A stretch of 64,000 nucleotides of DNA from positions 992,001 through 1,056,000 of the forward strand of contig JASBRY010000009.1 of assembly GCA_030149165.1 (NCBI GenBank). Reading direction: 5' to 3'. Made by a program: the position numbers and the translations under genes. Shown here piece by piece: positions 36,282-45,956 of the stretch. The DNA is from Phycisphaerales bacterium (GTDB lineage: Bacteria; Planctomycetota; Phycisphaerae; Phycisphaerales; UBA1924). The notes under the pieces are model-generated. The model worked only from the letters and a program-made list of their open reading frames with translations, searched no databases and was not told the origin of the DNA. Position 1 is the stretch's first letter, and each line of letters starts with the position of its first letter.

Positions 36282-37865
36282 TTATGGGCAGCCTTCGCTG
36301 AACGCAGTCAAGAATGCGGACACATCGAGGAAGTTGTAGTTGCCGTCGACAACAAAGTCAGCGCTGGATTCTTGATTCCCGAATGCGGTCAGGAATGCAG
36401 AGACATCGAGGAAGTTGAGGTCGCCTTCACCGGTGAAGTCGGCTGGGCACTCTTCTTCGATTACGAGAGTCGTGAATGTCACGGTCAAGCTGAAGAGTTG
36501 GGTGCCGTTGGTGTTGCCGCCATCAACCACGATGTAGTACTGACCAGGGTCAGGGAGTTCAACACTTGCAAACTCGGAGAGTCCAGCACCAGTGTCATCA
36601 ACATCAATAACGAAGTTGCCGTTGGCATCACGCACCGAGAACGCGAGGTTTGAGACAGCGTTTGCGTTAAAGAACGAACCGCCGCCACCACCGCCCTGGC
36701 CGGTGATCTGGTATGAGCCACCCTGTGGTGTGAGCTGAACATTCATTGTCACAGGTTCTGCGGTTGGGACTGAGTAGTAATCAAAGTCTGAGTTGTCGTC
36801 AGTCGAACGGAAGTTAATGATCTTGAAGTTACCGCCGACGAATCCTCCGCCACCAAGGGTGAGGTCTTGGAGTTGGCTTGCTTGACCGAGCGAGTTGTTG
36901 TTCTCATCCATGTCGCCATAACCACGCTGGGCGCCACGGATGTCGTCAATCTGTGGTCCACTGAAGGAAATGTCGATGAATGGTTCCATGAGGAAGCGGT
37001 TGGAATCGGATTCGACGTGAGCGAGACCGATGCCGTGACCTGCTTCGTGGGTGACCACATTGCGGAGACGGATGTAGTTGTTGGAGCTGCTGCCGTAGAA
37101 CGAGCCGTCACCGGAGTCGATGACCATGTCACCGCCGTTGGGGAAGTAGTTGTACGCGAGCACGCCGCCGTTACCGTCGATGAAGTTCGCACCGATGCGG
37201 ACATCACCACGGACCCCAATGATACCTGGGTTGCCACTGCTGCTCAGGTTCGCGCCGTCATCATTGGGTTCATAGACATAGGTGAGACCAGAGAGGTCGC
37301 CCCACGCATCGAGTGCTTGCTGGAAGAGCGGTTCCCAGTTCCCGGCGCCGATTCGTTGGTTGAAGAAGGTGTGGAGGTTCGAGGAGCCCTCGCCAACGAT
37401 GTTGGTTCCATCAGGGATGTAGGAGTAGCGGAGAGTTGTTGGGTCACCTTGGCCGAGACCGCCACCATTCGTTGCGGTGGAACTCCAGCGGGTGCTCAGG
37501 ATGAATGAGTTTGGTGAGTTGGCGAACCATAGATCATTCAAGAAGAGTTCGAATGCTTCTGCGACCTTTGGATTTGTATCTGGGTGGAGACAGACATGAG
37601 GGGCCATCTCGTCTTCTGTGTAGACGAGGCGCTCGAACTCGAGCAGGAGTTCACGCTGTGGTTCGCTCAGTGCAGCGATGTGTTCATCGGTGAGTCGGTA
37701 TTCAAGTGCATCGGCGGGGATGATCCCGACGCCTGCAAGTTGGCGTGGTTCGCCATGTGTGCTTGTGCCACAAGCTGAGAATGCTTGACCGTGCTGGCCA
37801 GCAGTTGCCATTCCTGCGGTCATAGTCAGTGCCGCTACCAAGAGCGGGCGGGTGTTGATCGCCAT
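36282..37865 (-). CDS. Exported M10 (matrixin-like) metalloprotease with GC-type dockerin-like module
   Basis: The 527 aa product starts at the ATG at 37865, with GGAGGAG 9 bases upstream. A signal peptide (MAINTRPLLVAALTMTAG) is followed by a prodomain-like stretch and a catalytic domain with H273-E-A-G-H277-G-I-G-L-A-H283 and a following LMEPF Met-turn, the metzincin pattern. A beta-rich domain (GQYYIVVDGG) precedes the C-terminal dockerin module (CPADFTGEGDLNFLDVSAFL ... EGCP). It would digest extracellular protein while anchored through the module. It ends at a strong terminator. Confidence 0.9.
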   Translation of the reverse strand: MAINTRPLLVAALTMTAGMATAGQHGQAFSACGTSTHGEPRQLAGVGIIPADALEYRLTDEHIAALSEPQRELLLEFERLVYTEDEMAPHVCLHPDTNPKVAEAFELFLNDLWFANSPNSFILSTRWSSTATNGGGLGQGDPTTLRYSYIPDGTNIVGEGSSNLHTFFNQRIGAGNWEPLFQQALDAWGDLSGLTYVYEPNDDGANLSSSGNPGIIGVRGDVRIGANFIDGNGGVLAYNYFPNGGDMVIDSGDGSFYGSSSNNYIRLRNVVTHEAGHGIGLAHVESDSNRFLMEPFIDISFSGPQIDDIRGAQRGYGDMDENNNSLGQASQLQDLTLGGGGFVGGNFKIINFRSTDDNSDFDYYSVPTAEPVTMNVQLTPQGGSYQITGQGGGGGGSFFNANAVSNLAFSVRDANGNFVIDVDDTGAGLSEFASVELPDPGQYYIVVDGGNTNGTQLFSLTVTFTTLVIEEECPADFTGEGDLNFLDVSAFLTAFGNQESSADFVVDGNYNFLDVSAFLTAFSEGCP

Positions 37866-38089
37866 AGCGAAGACTCCTCCTGAAGATTCAGGTTCTTTGG
37901 CTCGAAAGCCGGATAGATGTATTTTTCCGCGACAAGTGCCCGAATGGGCTTTGCATGCAACCCTACCACAAATACAGCGGTCACACAAGAGAATGTACGC
38001 AATTGATCAGGGTCTGTTCCGGATTCGGACCGTGATTTTTGTTCGGCGGGTGTTCAGATCATTTCGCCCGAGTTTCCTAGAATAGCACG

Positions 38090-38884
38090 ATGAGCTCGAT
38101 TGAAGACCGTGCGATCTGTGTCCGAACTTGGGATTGGTCTGAGACTTCCCAGACAGCTGTGTTGATGACTCGTGAACACGGCATGATCCGAGTGATCGCC
38201 AAGGGCTCAAAGCGGGAGAGGGCTGCTTTTTCTGGCGGACTGGAAATTTGCAGTCTGGGATGCATCAACGCCATCATTCGTCCCAACTCAGAGCTAGCTC
38301 TGCTCACCACATGGGATCTGACAGACCCTCTGATGCGGATCCGCAGCAATCTCCACTCCTATCGAGTCGCAATGATGTCAGTTGATCTTGTGCCCCGGCT
38401 GGTCCAGGATCATGATCCACATCCGGAGGTCTTTGATGCGTTATTTACACACCTACAGATGTGCAATACGACTGATCATGACAAACAATCAAATTTGATC
38501 GGTAGTTTGGCGTGGTACCAGTGGTCCACACTCGTTGCTATCGGAGCGATGCCGATATTCGATCATGATGTCATGACAGGGGAGGCTTTGGGATCCTCTG
38601 AGGTATTCGGATTCTCTGCCGAACTCGGCGGGGTCACTCAGGATCCGATAACCTACGAGTCCAACTCAAAGCATGCTTCCAAGACCGTTGTTGATCGGGT
38701 TTGGCGTATTCGTTCTCAGACGGTCGAGTTTTTCCGATCGCTAGGTCCGGAGCCTGATATCGACCGATTTCTCGATGAACCAGCCGAGCAAGTCTTACGC
38801 TCGGCCCGATTGCTGGCGGCATTCATTCAAGAGCGAACAGGCTCAGAGATCCCGTCTATGCGATGGTTGCTTGATGACTCATGA
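38090..38884 (+). CDS. recO: DNA repair protein RecO
   Basis: The 264 aa protein has the N-terminal OB-fold signature (EDRAICVRTWDWSETSQTAVL; MTREHGMIRVIAKGSKR) and helical C-terminal domain of RecO, which with RecR loads RecA on SSB-coated ssDNA. The zinc-finger cysteines present in some RecO are absent. It starts a plus-strand stretch with the HDOD gene; a weak hairpin (38968-38983) lies between them. Confidence 0.93.
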   Translation: MSSIEDRAICVRTWDWSETSQTAVLMTREHGMIRVIAKGSKRERAAFSGGLEICSLGCINAIIRPNSELALLTTWDLTDPLMRIRSNLHSYRVAMMSVDLVPRLVQDHDPHPEVFDALFTHLQMCNTTDHDKQSNLIGSLAWYQWSTLVAIGAMPIFDHDVMTGEALGSSEVFGFSAELGGVTQDPITYESNSKHASKTVVDRVWRIRSQTVEFFRSLGPEPDIDRFLDEPAEQVLRSARLLAAFIQERTGSEIPSMRWLLDDS

Positions 38885-38967
38885 TCCGCGTGTTTCAGGA
38901 TTCTCAATAGGGATTCAGAATCATTCAGGTCAAGGTAGAGCGCCTTTCGGTCGATGAATCTCTCCAT

Positions 38968-38985
38968 ACCCGACGGATCGGGTTT
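38968..38985 (+). terminator. Weak terminator-like hairpin after recO
   Basis: ACCCGA pairs with TCGGGT (6 bp, loop CGGA) followed by only TT. It may be a weak terminator or chance. Confidence 0.3.
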
Positions 38986-39012
38986 GCAAAAAACCGAAGA
39001 GATTGATCGAGT

Positions 39013-40521
39013 ATGGATTCCGATCTGTTGACTGACATCCTGAACTGCCCAAGCTTGCCGTCGTTGCCAGCAGTCGCGGCGCAGGTGCTCGAGTTAACAT
39101 CTGATCCAGATGTCGAGATGTCTGATATTGCAGATCAGATCACAATGGATCAGGCGCTATCCGCGAAGGTCCTTCGCACCGTGAACTCCAGTTTTTACGG
39201 CTTACGCAAGCGCTGCTCATCAATCGAAAAAGCACTGATCATGCTCGGGCTGGGACCTGTCAAATCGCTTGTCCTTGGGTTTTCGCTTGTTTCCGCTTTC
39301 GAAGGTCAAGACGGGGATGCTTTCGATTATCAGTCGTACTGGATGCGTGGTCTCAATACAGCAGTGGCGGCAAAGATCACAGCGGATGCGAAGGGATTCG
39401 TTGATGATTGTGACGAGGCATTTCTCGCTGGACTCTTGCAAGACATCGGGATGATCGCGATGTATCGAGCGATGAAAGCTCGGTACAACACTGTGGTCGA
39501 GAGTGTTGGGAAAGACCATTCCAAGCTGACACGCGCTGAGATTTCGGAGTTTGACCTGCAGCATGCTGGTGTTGGTGCTGCCATCGCAGACAAATGGAAA
39601 CTCCCCAACGAGATCACAGTTCCTATCAACTACCACGAGCGTCCAACGGCATGTCCCAGTGAGCACTCGAAGGTTGCACGGTGTGTAGCGCTTGGAAATC
39701 ATATTCATGATGTACTCATAGCTGATAATCCGACCGCAGCACTGAGAACTGCTTACGCTCGGGGTAAGCAATGGCTTGACCTTACGGAATCTCAAATTGA
39801 CGAGATCATCCTCAAAAGTGGGAATGCGTCCAAAGAAATGTCCAAGGTGCTGGATGTTGAGATTGGGGTACAGCAGGATCCTCAGGAAGTACTTGCCAAA
39901 GCTGATCGTCAGATCATCAACATGACTCGTGATCAGGAGATTGAGAGTTACTCTGCTAAGGAGGTGGGGTCTCTCGTCGATGGCGAAGAGGCGATTGATT
40001 CGATGACCGGTGTGCTCAATCGAGAAGGATTCAAGCACGCGATCCGCCAAGTATACAGCACCGTCAAGCCTGGTGAGGTGGACATCACTGTAATCCAGTG
40101 CTCGCTTAGTGGTCTGGATTCAGTGCTTGAGGCTTACGACAAACAAACACATGATGACATCATCATCGGGACAGCGTCAATGCTGATAAAGTACTTCGAA
40201 CCGATGGGCGGAGCAGTTTGTCGTCTTGGTGCAACCGATTTTGGAGTCGTTCTTCCAGAGGTTGATCGCGCAACCGCTTCGACGACAGCATCATCCTTTT
40301 CCGAACAGTTTGAGATCTCGCTTCACAACTGGGTCCCTGCAGAATCAGATCAAAGATTCTCTATTCAGGTCCATATCGGTCTTGCAACTTTGGATGAAGG
40401 TACGGCGATGCTCTTTGTTTCGCCAGAAAAATTGGTGCTCGCTTCGACGAAAGCGGTGAACGCCGCGAAGACCTCTCCGACTTCCGCGATCCGCTCATTT
40501 GTCCCTAAGAAAGCTGCGTGA
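39013..40521 (+). CDS. HDOD-domain signalling protein with degenerate GGDEF-like C-terminus
   Basis: The 502 aa protein has an HDOD domain (residues ~10-220: CPSLPSLPAVAAQVLELTSD, ALSAKVLRTVNSSFYGLRKR, IEKALIMLGLGPVKSLVLGF), a linker, and a C-terminal domain (from about residue 335: SMTGVLNREGFKHAIRQVY) with the layout of a GGDEF fold. The site equivalent to GGDEF is RLGATDFGV, so it is probably not catalytic and may bind or regulate. HDOD proteins act in cell-signalling and stress response, often with c-di-GMP. Its stop touches that of the convergent M16 peptidase gene. No ribosome site is strong. Confidence 0.88.
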   Translation: MDSDLLTDILNCPSLPSLPAVAAQVLELTSDPDVEMSDIADQITMDQALSAKVLRTVNSSFYGLRKRCSSIEKALIMLGLGPVKSLVLGFSLVSAFEGQDGDAFDYQSYWMRGLNTAVAAKITADAKGFVDDCDEAFLAGLLQDIGMIAMYRAMKARYNTVVESVGKDHSKLTRAEISEFDLQHAGVGAAIADKWKLPNEITVPINYHERPTACPSEHSKVARCVALGNHIHDVLIADNPTAALRTAYARGKQWLDLTESQIDEIILKSGNASKEMSKVLDVEIGVQQDPQEVLAKADRQIINMTRDQEIESYSAKEVGSLVDGEEAIDSMTGVLNREGFKHAIRQVYSTVKPGEVDITVIQCSLSGLDSVLEAYDKQTHDDIIIGTASMLIKYFEPMGGAVCRLGATDFGVVLPEVDRATASTTASSFSEQFEISLHNWVPAESDQRFSIQVHIGLATLDEGTAMLFVSPEKLVLASTKAVNAAKTSPTSAIRSFVPKKAA

Positions 40522-41751
40522 TTATCCCGCTGTCTTCGGGATCATCCGTCCGACTGTGCAGTCGTCTATCGGGAACCGATCGATCAGGTCTTGTATAGCG
40601 TTGACATCCACAGCATTGATTTGTTCGATCTCTTCTTCCAAAGACATGTATTTGCCTTGGCTGGTCCAGAGTCTTCCGAGTCGTTGCATGCGACCGCTCG
40701 GTTTCTCGCCCGCGAGGGTGACCGATGTGAGCATTTTGGAGCGCAGCTTCGCGAGGTCTTCCTCGTTGATCGAGTCTTTGAGTGTTCGGATCTCAGCGAG
40801 CATGACCTCCCAGATCTGATCGAGTGAGTCAGGGTCTCCCGAAGCGTAGATGAAGTAATCTCCGGTCCCGTCAAGCCCGTCATATGCGGCCATGGCCTCT
40901 TCGGCGATTCCTGTCTCGATCAGCGCCCAGTGCAGTCTGGAATTGTCAGAACCCCCAAGGATCTGGGTCATCAGTGCGGCTGCATAGCGGTCTGTGCTAT
41001 CGATCGCAGGGGCGTTGCTCAGTCCGAGTATATAGCCGCGATGCACGCGTTCGCTGGACATGGTGAATGATTCATGACCAGTGTTCGGTCGAGTCGTGTC
41101 TCTTGATGGGTTGGAAGTGTTCCAGTCCCCGCAGAGCTCGCGGATCTGATCGACTGCACGATCAAAGTCAACATTTCCTGCGAGCGAGACCACTGTGTTG
41201 TCCGCGCTGTAGCGATCCTTGAAGTATTTGAGCATCTGATCGCGTTGCATCGCGTCGATCGTTTCTTTGGTCCCGAGCACTCGGTGTCCGAGTGTGTGGG
41301 TGTTGTAATGGTTCGCGACACACTGCTCGTAGAGCACCCAGAATGGGTTGTCCGCGTACATTGCGATTTCTTCTTGGATGACATTCTTCTCAGTATCAAA
41401 ATCTTCTTGCCGGATAGCCGGCCGCATCATTTGTGATAGCAGCTTGATCGCGTCCGGAGCGCTTTCAGGGATGACATGTGCATAGAAGCAGGTCGACTCA
41501 CGCGTCGTGTACGCGTTATTGGTTGCACCGAGATCATCGAACGCTTGATTGAGTTGATCAGCGTTGATCTCAGTGGTGCCTTTGAACATCATGTGTTCAA
41601 GGAAGTGGGAGACTCCCATCAAGGATGGTTCTTCATCTCGAGCACCGGTTTTGACAAAGAATCCAGCACCCACGGATTGAGCAGCAGGATCCGTTTCAGC
41701 GATGATGGTGAGGCCGTTGTCGAGCGTTGCGGTTTTGAACTGTACTGTCAT
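40522..41751 (-). CDS. M16 family (pitrilysin-like) zinc metallopeptidase
   Basis: The 409 aa protein has the inverted zinc motif HFLEHMMFKGT (HxxEH) near residue 45-50, and the downstream Glu about 75 residues later (QEEIAMYADNPF), as in the mitochondrial processing peptidase and YmxG-type M16B families. Its substrates cannot be inferred. It ends at 40522, with its stop codon directly abutting the end of the HDOD gene. It is 15 bases downstream of the thiamine phosphate synthase gene, so the two may share a transcript. Confidence 0.93.
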   Translation of the reverse strand: MTVQFKTATLDNGLTIIAETDPAAQSVGAGFFVKTGARDEEPSLMGVSHFLEHMMFKGTTEINADQLNQAFDDLGATNNAYTTRESTCFYAHVIPESAPDAIKLLSQMMRPAIRQEDFDTEKNVIQEEIAMYADNPFWVLYEQCVANHYNTHTLGHRVLGTKETIDAMQRDQMLKYFKDRYSADNTVVSLAGNVDFDRAVDQIRELCGDWNTSNPSRDTTRPNTGHESFTMSSERVHRGYILGLSNAPAIDSTDRYAAALMTQILGGSDNSRLHWALIETGIAEEAMAAYDGLDGTGDYFIYASGDPDSLDQIWEVMLAEIRTLKDSINEEDLAKLRSKMLTSVTLAGEKPSGRMQRLGRLWTSQGKYMSLEEEIEQINAVDVNAIQDLIDRFPIDDCTVGRMIPKTAG

Positions 41752-41766
41752 GTCTGGAGTGTAGGT

Positions 41767-42828
41767 TCAAACGCCGCATGACTCCCGGCTGAGCAGTTTA
41801 TCGAGGATCAGTTTGCATGCTTCGTATGGATCTTCCGCGCTGCATACCGCGCTGCTCACCGCGACCCCAGGGAATCCGGTCGCGACAACCTGGTCTATGG
41901 TGTTGATGTTGATCCCTGAAATCGCGAGCATAGGTCGATCCTTGAGGCATTCATCTCGCATCACTTCGTTGAGTAAATCGACACCGAGAAGATTCAGTTT
42001 CACTTTGGTTGTGGATGGAAAGATTGGACCCAATCCACAGTAATCAGCGCCTTGTGCAAACGCTTCGCGGAGTTGCTCGATGGTTGAGCAAGACTTTCCG
42101 ATGTACTTCGATTGTCCCAAGAGGGTCCTTGCTGTGTCGATCGGCAAGTCGTCCTGACCAAGATGAACGCCGTCGGCATTGCATGCGAGTGCGATATCGA
42201 CGCGATCGTTGATGATGACGCTCAATCCGTGGTTGTGCGCGAGTGTGGTGAGTTTGGTTGCGTGTTCCAGGAACTCTTTGCCAGCCATCGATTTCTCACG
42301 GATCTGGATACAAGGAGCACCCGCGCGTGCGATGTCTTGGAGGACTTCTTCGATGGACTTGTGGAGGCACAGTTCGTCGATGACCAAGATGCAGAGCGGC
42401 CAATCCGGGATGCCTTTGTGCAGCAATAGGAGCAGATCCCGCTCGATGTCGTAGAGCGCGTAGCGGATGGATTCGAATTCTGCTGCGAAGCAGCCAAGGC
42501 CCTTGGCGGATTCTTCGATTGAACGGAGTGCTTCCTGCGCTCGTTTCGAAGCTGCGGATGCGATGTCGCTCGTGCCTTGCTTGCGAGAGCTTTCGCTCGG
42601 CGTTTGGATCAAAGTCCCTACATCATGCTGGGTGTCACGAGCGCTGAGCAGCTGCGTCTGGTCGAGCTTGATTGAGCTAATTGCCGCACGCAGGTGATGT
42701 CGCTGGACTTTGATCCGCTCCGACAGTGAGCTGTGGTTGAGCGTAAATCGTGCAATGTCTTCGAGCACACGCAAGCCCTCGCTGGCGCGATTGAGGTTGG
42801 CGTCGATGATACGGTGGAGGTCGTTCAC
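41767..42828 (-). CDS. thiE: Thiamine phosphate synthase with N-terminal ThiD2 domain
   Basis: The 353 aa product begins at a GTG at 42828, just before the conserved NDLHRIIDANLNRASEGLRV; the only earlier in-frame start codon seen is a TTG at 42915. The N-terminal ~120 residues (RASEGLRVLEDIARFTLN) match the ThiD2 domain, an HMP-phosphate kinase. The C-terminal domain is ThiE: CIQIREKSMAGKEF, CNADGVHLGQDDLP, YCGLGPIFPSTTK. It joins HMP-diphosphate and THZ-phosphate to thiamine phosphate. It is followed by the M16 gene. No TPP riboswitch core was found upstream. Confidence 0.9.
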   Translation of the reverse strand: MNDLHRIIDANLNRASEGLRVLEDIARFTLNHSSLSERIKVQRHHLRAAISSIKLDQTQLLSARDTQHDVGTLIQTPSESSRKQGTSDIASAASKRAQEALRSIEESAKGLGCFAAEFESIRYALYDIERDLLLLLHKGIPDWPLCILVIDELCLHKSIEEVLQDIARAGAPCIQIREKSMAGKEFLEHATKLTTLAHNHGLSVIINDRVDIALACNADGVHLGQDDLPIDTARTLLGQSKYIGKSCSTIEQLREAFAQGADYCGLGPIFPSTTKVKLNLLGVDLLNEVMRDECLKDRPMLAISGININTIDQVVATGFPGVAVSSAVCSAEDPYEACKLILDKLLSRESCGV

Positions 42829-42944
42829 GATTTTGTGCTCAGAGCGTTGAGACAGGAGGTTTACCTGTGGTATTCGAGGTCTATCGATGGATTCTACGCA
42901 CACCCCTTGGATCAAAGGTCAATAATCCAATCCGGCAGCAGCAC

Positions 42945-43754
42945 ATGTCAAGTGCCCACCAAGCATCCCTGAGCAACGAAACGACCACACGCATGTCCAC
43001 CCAAAGCGGAATCATTGAACCCAACGAACGCGTCACCTTTCGGACCGCGTATGAGGATGAGCATCTCCTCGTGGTCGAGAAGCCTTCTCGTGTGGTCTCT
43101 ACTCCAGGAGTGGGTCATGAGCATGACACATTGCTCAACGGCTTGGTGGCGCGGTACCAGAAGCAACTGATCAACCTGGGAAATGTCCGTGATCACGGCA
43201 TGCTCCATCGGCTCGACAAAGAAACATCCGGTCTGCTCGTCGTCGCATTAAATCAACATGCGTACGACGGCTTGCGTGAACAGTTTGAACAGCGGACGGT
43301 CAAGAAGTTCTACTGGGCGATCACCCATAAAGCTCCCAAAGAGAACGAGGGTGTCATACGCAAACCGATCTCCGATGTGGTCAAACGCGCTTCTCGCTAC
43401 ACCTCGACGCGAACGAGCCGGATTGATCGGAACGGAAAGTCCGCCGTCACGGCGTATCGCGTGCTCCAAGAATCCGCACTCGCGGCGTTGATCGAAGCAC
43501 GCCCGGTCACAGGGCGTCTCCATCAGATCAGAGTACACCTGGATTCGGTTGGTGCCGCGGTATTGGGTGACCAGTTGTATGGTCCAAAGATTGTGCGTGA
43601 GGCATCGCCGAGATTGGCGCTTCATTCGCATCGATTGAGCTTCGTACATCCAATCACGGGCGAGACGATTGATACACGAACGCCGTTCCCAAGGGATCTG
43701 CGCACGACGCTCAAAAAGATGAACCTGTCACGACCCGATACCCCCGATTCTTGA
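42945..43754 (+). CDS. RluA family rRNA/tRNA pseudouridine synthase
   Basis: The 269 aa protein (from the ATG at 42945; one at 42993 is also possible) has the catalytic motif HRLDKETSGLLVV, with the Asp nucleophile, and a terminal TGRLHQIRVHL. This is the RluA/C/D group, which isomerises uridines in rRNA or tRNA. No S4 domain precedes the catalytic domain, so the target cannot be assigned. It lies divergent to thiE and converges with hemW. Confidence 0.88.
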   Translation: MSSAHQASLSNETTTRMSTQSGIIEPNERVTFRTAYEDEHLLVVEKPSRVVSTPGVGHEHDTLLNGLVARYQKQLINLGNVRDHGMLHRLDKETSGLLVVALNQHAYDGLREQFEQRTVKKFYWAITHKAPKENEGVIRKPISDVVKRASRYTSTRTSRIDRNGKSAVTAYRVLQESALAALIEARPVTGRLHQIRVHLDSVGAAVLGDQLYGPKIVREASPRLALHSHRLSFVHPITGETIDTRTPFPRDLRTTLKKMNLSRPDTPDS

Positions 43755-45020
43755 TCAATCGATCAGCGCACCGATCAGGTCTCTCGCGACTCGATCTGCG
43801 AAGTGATAGCCTTGATCCGTGAGTTGAATTCGGCCGTCTCTGGATTCAATCCATCTTTGATTGACACAGTCTTGAATAGATTCTTTGAGCTCAGTGGATC
43901 GTGAATGCTGATCCGCGGCGTTGATGAGTTGTTGTTCATCGAGTCCGTCGCGGACTCTGATCCCCATCATGATGGTGTCCATTAACGATCGCTTGCGATC
44001 CGGAGTTTCCAGATCGCAGATCGGTGCGAATCCCGCATCGTTGGTGGAGATGTATTCATCGAGCCGGGGAGTGTTTTTCCATCGATACCCGTCCAGATGC
44101 CCCGAGGCGCTGGGTCCGATCGCGAGCCAGTTCTCATTGCGCCAGTACGCGATGTTGTGTTTGCATTCACTGCCGGGCTTTGCATGGTTCGAGACCTCGT
44201 AGCGTTGCATGCCGTGGGATTTGATCGCGTCGAGGGTGGCGTTGTACATATCTACCTCAAGCTCATCGGGAGTGCTCTGGAAGTCTCCACGATTGAGCCG
44301 AGCGGTCATCGCGGTGTTGGGTTCGTATGTGAGCGCGTATGCGGAAATGTGATCGATTGGGAGTTCGAATGCTCGTTTGAGATCATCTTGCCATTGAGCG
44401 AGCGTTTGATCCGGGATCGCATAGATCAGGTCGATAGAGAGCCGATCGAAGCCGGCACGATGGGCTCGTTCGGCAGAGTTGAATACGGATCGGGGATTGT
44501 GGTGACGCTCGAGGGTCTTGAGGTGATTCGTGTTGAAGGATTGAGCGCCCATCGAGATGCGATTGACTGGCGAGTCCTTGAGTACACTGCAGATCTCATC
44601 GGTCAAGGTCTCGGGATTCGTCTCGATGGTCCACTCGTGATCTGGAGCAAGTTCGAATGCGGATGCGAGTTCATCGAGCACTCGGCGCAGCAGATCAGGT
44701 TTCAGCAGAGTCGGTGTCCCTCCCCCAATGAAGAGTGTGTGTAGCGTCGGACGATGTGTAGCGGCTGATTGTGCACGGATTTCTTGAACCAATCGCTCGA
44801 CAAATGCTTCCTGACGATCTTGTCGATCCACAATGGAGTAGAAATCGCAGTAATGGCATTTATGGAAGCAGAATGGGATATGAAGGTAGAGCGAGCGAAC
44901 TGAGGAGAGGTCAAGCTGTTGAGTTTTTGGTTCACAAGTACTTGCCCAAGTTTCAATTGGATCGCGAGAAGTCCCGAGAGATCGTTGTCTGAGGGGTTGA
45001 GATGCGATATTGTCCGGCAT
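43755..45020 (-). CDS. hemW: Radical SAM family haem chaperone HemW (coproporphyrinogen III oxidase-like)
   Basis: The 421 aa protein has the CxxxCxxC cluster motif CFHKCHYCDFY (around residue 60), TLFIGGGTPTLLK, and the C-terminal domain of the HemW/HemN family. The Cys after CxxxCxxC typical of true oxygen-independent HemN is absent, so it is more likely the haem chaperone HemW. Haem chaperoning would suit the haem-type chemoreceptors, but no link is shown. Start: ATG at 45020; an upstream TTG/ATG at 45068 is less likely. Confidence 0.88.
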   Translation of the reverse strand: MPDNIASQPLRQRSLGTSRDPIETWASTCEPKTQQLDLSSVRSLYLHIPFCFHKCHYCDFYSIVDRQDRQEAFVERLVQEIRAQSAATHRPTLHTLFIGGGTPTLLKPDLLRRVLDELASAFELAPDHEWTIETNPETLTDEICSVLKDSPVNRISMGAQSFNTNHLKTLERHHNPRSVFNSAERAHRAGFDRLSIDLIYAIPDQTLAQWQDDLKRAFELPIDHISAYALTYEPNTAMTARLNRGDFQSTPDELEVDMYNATLDAIKSHGMQRYEVSNHAKPGSECKHNIAYWRNENWLAIGPSASGHLDGYRWKNTPRLDEYISTNDAGFAPICDLETPDRKRSLMDTIMMGIRVRDGLDEQQLINAADQHSRSTELKESIQDCVNQRWIESRDGRIQLTDQGYHFADRVARDLIGALID

Positions 45021-45116
45021 GCGGTTTCCGTGTAGGATTTGGGCGGATTGATCAGCGATTCGCACCAACTCGTGTGCACGCGATCGTGGGATGGTTTACG
45101 AGAAAGGATAGCCACT

Positions 45117-45611
45117 GTGCAAGCGTTCTTGATTCGAGTCACAGAAGACGGCAAGGCCCAACCGGTGCCACTCACACATGATCGTACGCTGGTTGGTCGT
45201 TTAGACGACTGCCAAGTCCGGATCCGCTCAGGGAAGATCTCGCGCCATCACTGCGAAATCCTCAAAGATGGCGAATCACTGACACTCAAAGACCTTGGTT
45301 CGAGCAACGGCACATTTCTTAACCAAGAGAAGATTGATGAGGCAACACTCAAGCCCGGGGATTTGATCGCTGTGGGCTCCTTGGTGTTCTTGGTACAGAT
45401 GAACGGGGATCCTGAAGAGTTCGATCCTGAGTTACTCTACGAGGATGGTCTCCCTGAGAGACCTGATGCGGATCCAGAATACGCCGCAGCACATACACCC
45501 AAGCCGGTCCATCAGCATGCCCCGACAGCAACAGGCGATGACTCGAGCATGATGGATTTTAACTTTGAGTTTGATCTTGATGATGATGAAGACGAGCAGC
45601 CGCCGCTCTGA
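45117..45611 (+). CDS. FHA domain protein
   Basis: The 164 aa product starts at a GTG at 45117 with AAAGGA 9 bases upstream; the longer frame from 45039 lacks this. It is mostly one FHA domain: LVGRLDDCQVRI, SRHHCEI, LGSSNGTFLN (the phosphothreonine-binding loops). The C-terminal 50 residues are acidic and disordered (FEFDLDDDEDEQ). It binds pThr partners; no kinase is adjacent. It ends nine bases before the convergent zinc-ribbon gene. Confidence 0.87.
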   Translation: MQAFLIRVTEDGKAQPVPLTHDRTLVGRLDDCQVRIRSGKISRHHCEILKDGESLTLKDLGSSNGTFLNQEKIDEATLKPGDLIAVGSLVFLVQMNGDPEEFDPELLYEDGLPERPDADPEYAAAHTPKPVHQHAPTATGDDSSMMDFNFEFDLDDDEDEQPPL

Positions 45612-45620
45612 GGATCAAAG

Positions 45621-45854
45621 CTATTGAGATTTTGATGGGGTCGAGTCTGGGTTCTTGGGCTGAGGAACTCGGATATTGGTCCCGCATTGCTTACATCGGA
45701 CTGTTTTGCCGCGTGCGACCTCAGGGACCGACAAGACCTTGCGACAGGTCAGGTTCGGGCACATCATGCGGATCATTTGCTCAGCCATTGCTTTCCAGCC
45801 TCCAGTGTGGATAGAACATCGACACGAAGGGCAAATCTGATCAATGAAAGTCAT
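45621..45854 (-). CDS. Small zinc-ribbon protein, planctomycete type
   Basis: The product is 77 aa from the ATG at 45854 (a GTG at 45899 is an alternative and would overlap the purA leader). Three Cys pairs occur: CPSCRC, CPNLTC and CKQC, in the pattern VLSVPEVARGKTVRCKQCG, which is common in planctomycetes at the N-terminus of larger proteins. Here it stands alone. The function is unknown. It is divergent to purA and convergent with the FHA gene. Confidence 0.68.
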   Translation of the reverse strand: MTFIDQICPSCRCSIHTGGWKAMAEQMIRMMCPNLTCRKVLSVPEVARGKTVRCKQCGTNIRVPQPKNPDSTPSKSQ

Positions 45855-45956
45855 CGAGTAAACTCGCGTCTCATCCGTCTGTAGGGGTGGATGGGACACT
45901 TGGTCCGTATATCCTTTAACCTAAGCGACGACAATCCCCTAATCGGAGGTCATCAG

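Noticed and set aside
42829..42944. TPP riboswitch upstream of the thiamine phosphate synthase gene
   Set aside because: The conserved CTGAGA and ACCTGA core elements were not found in the short region between the divergent genes.
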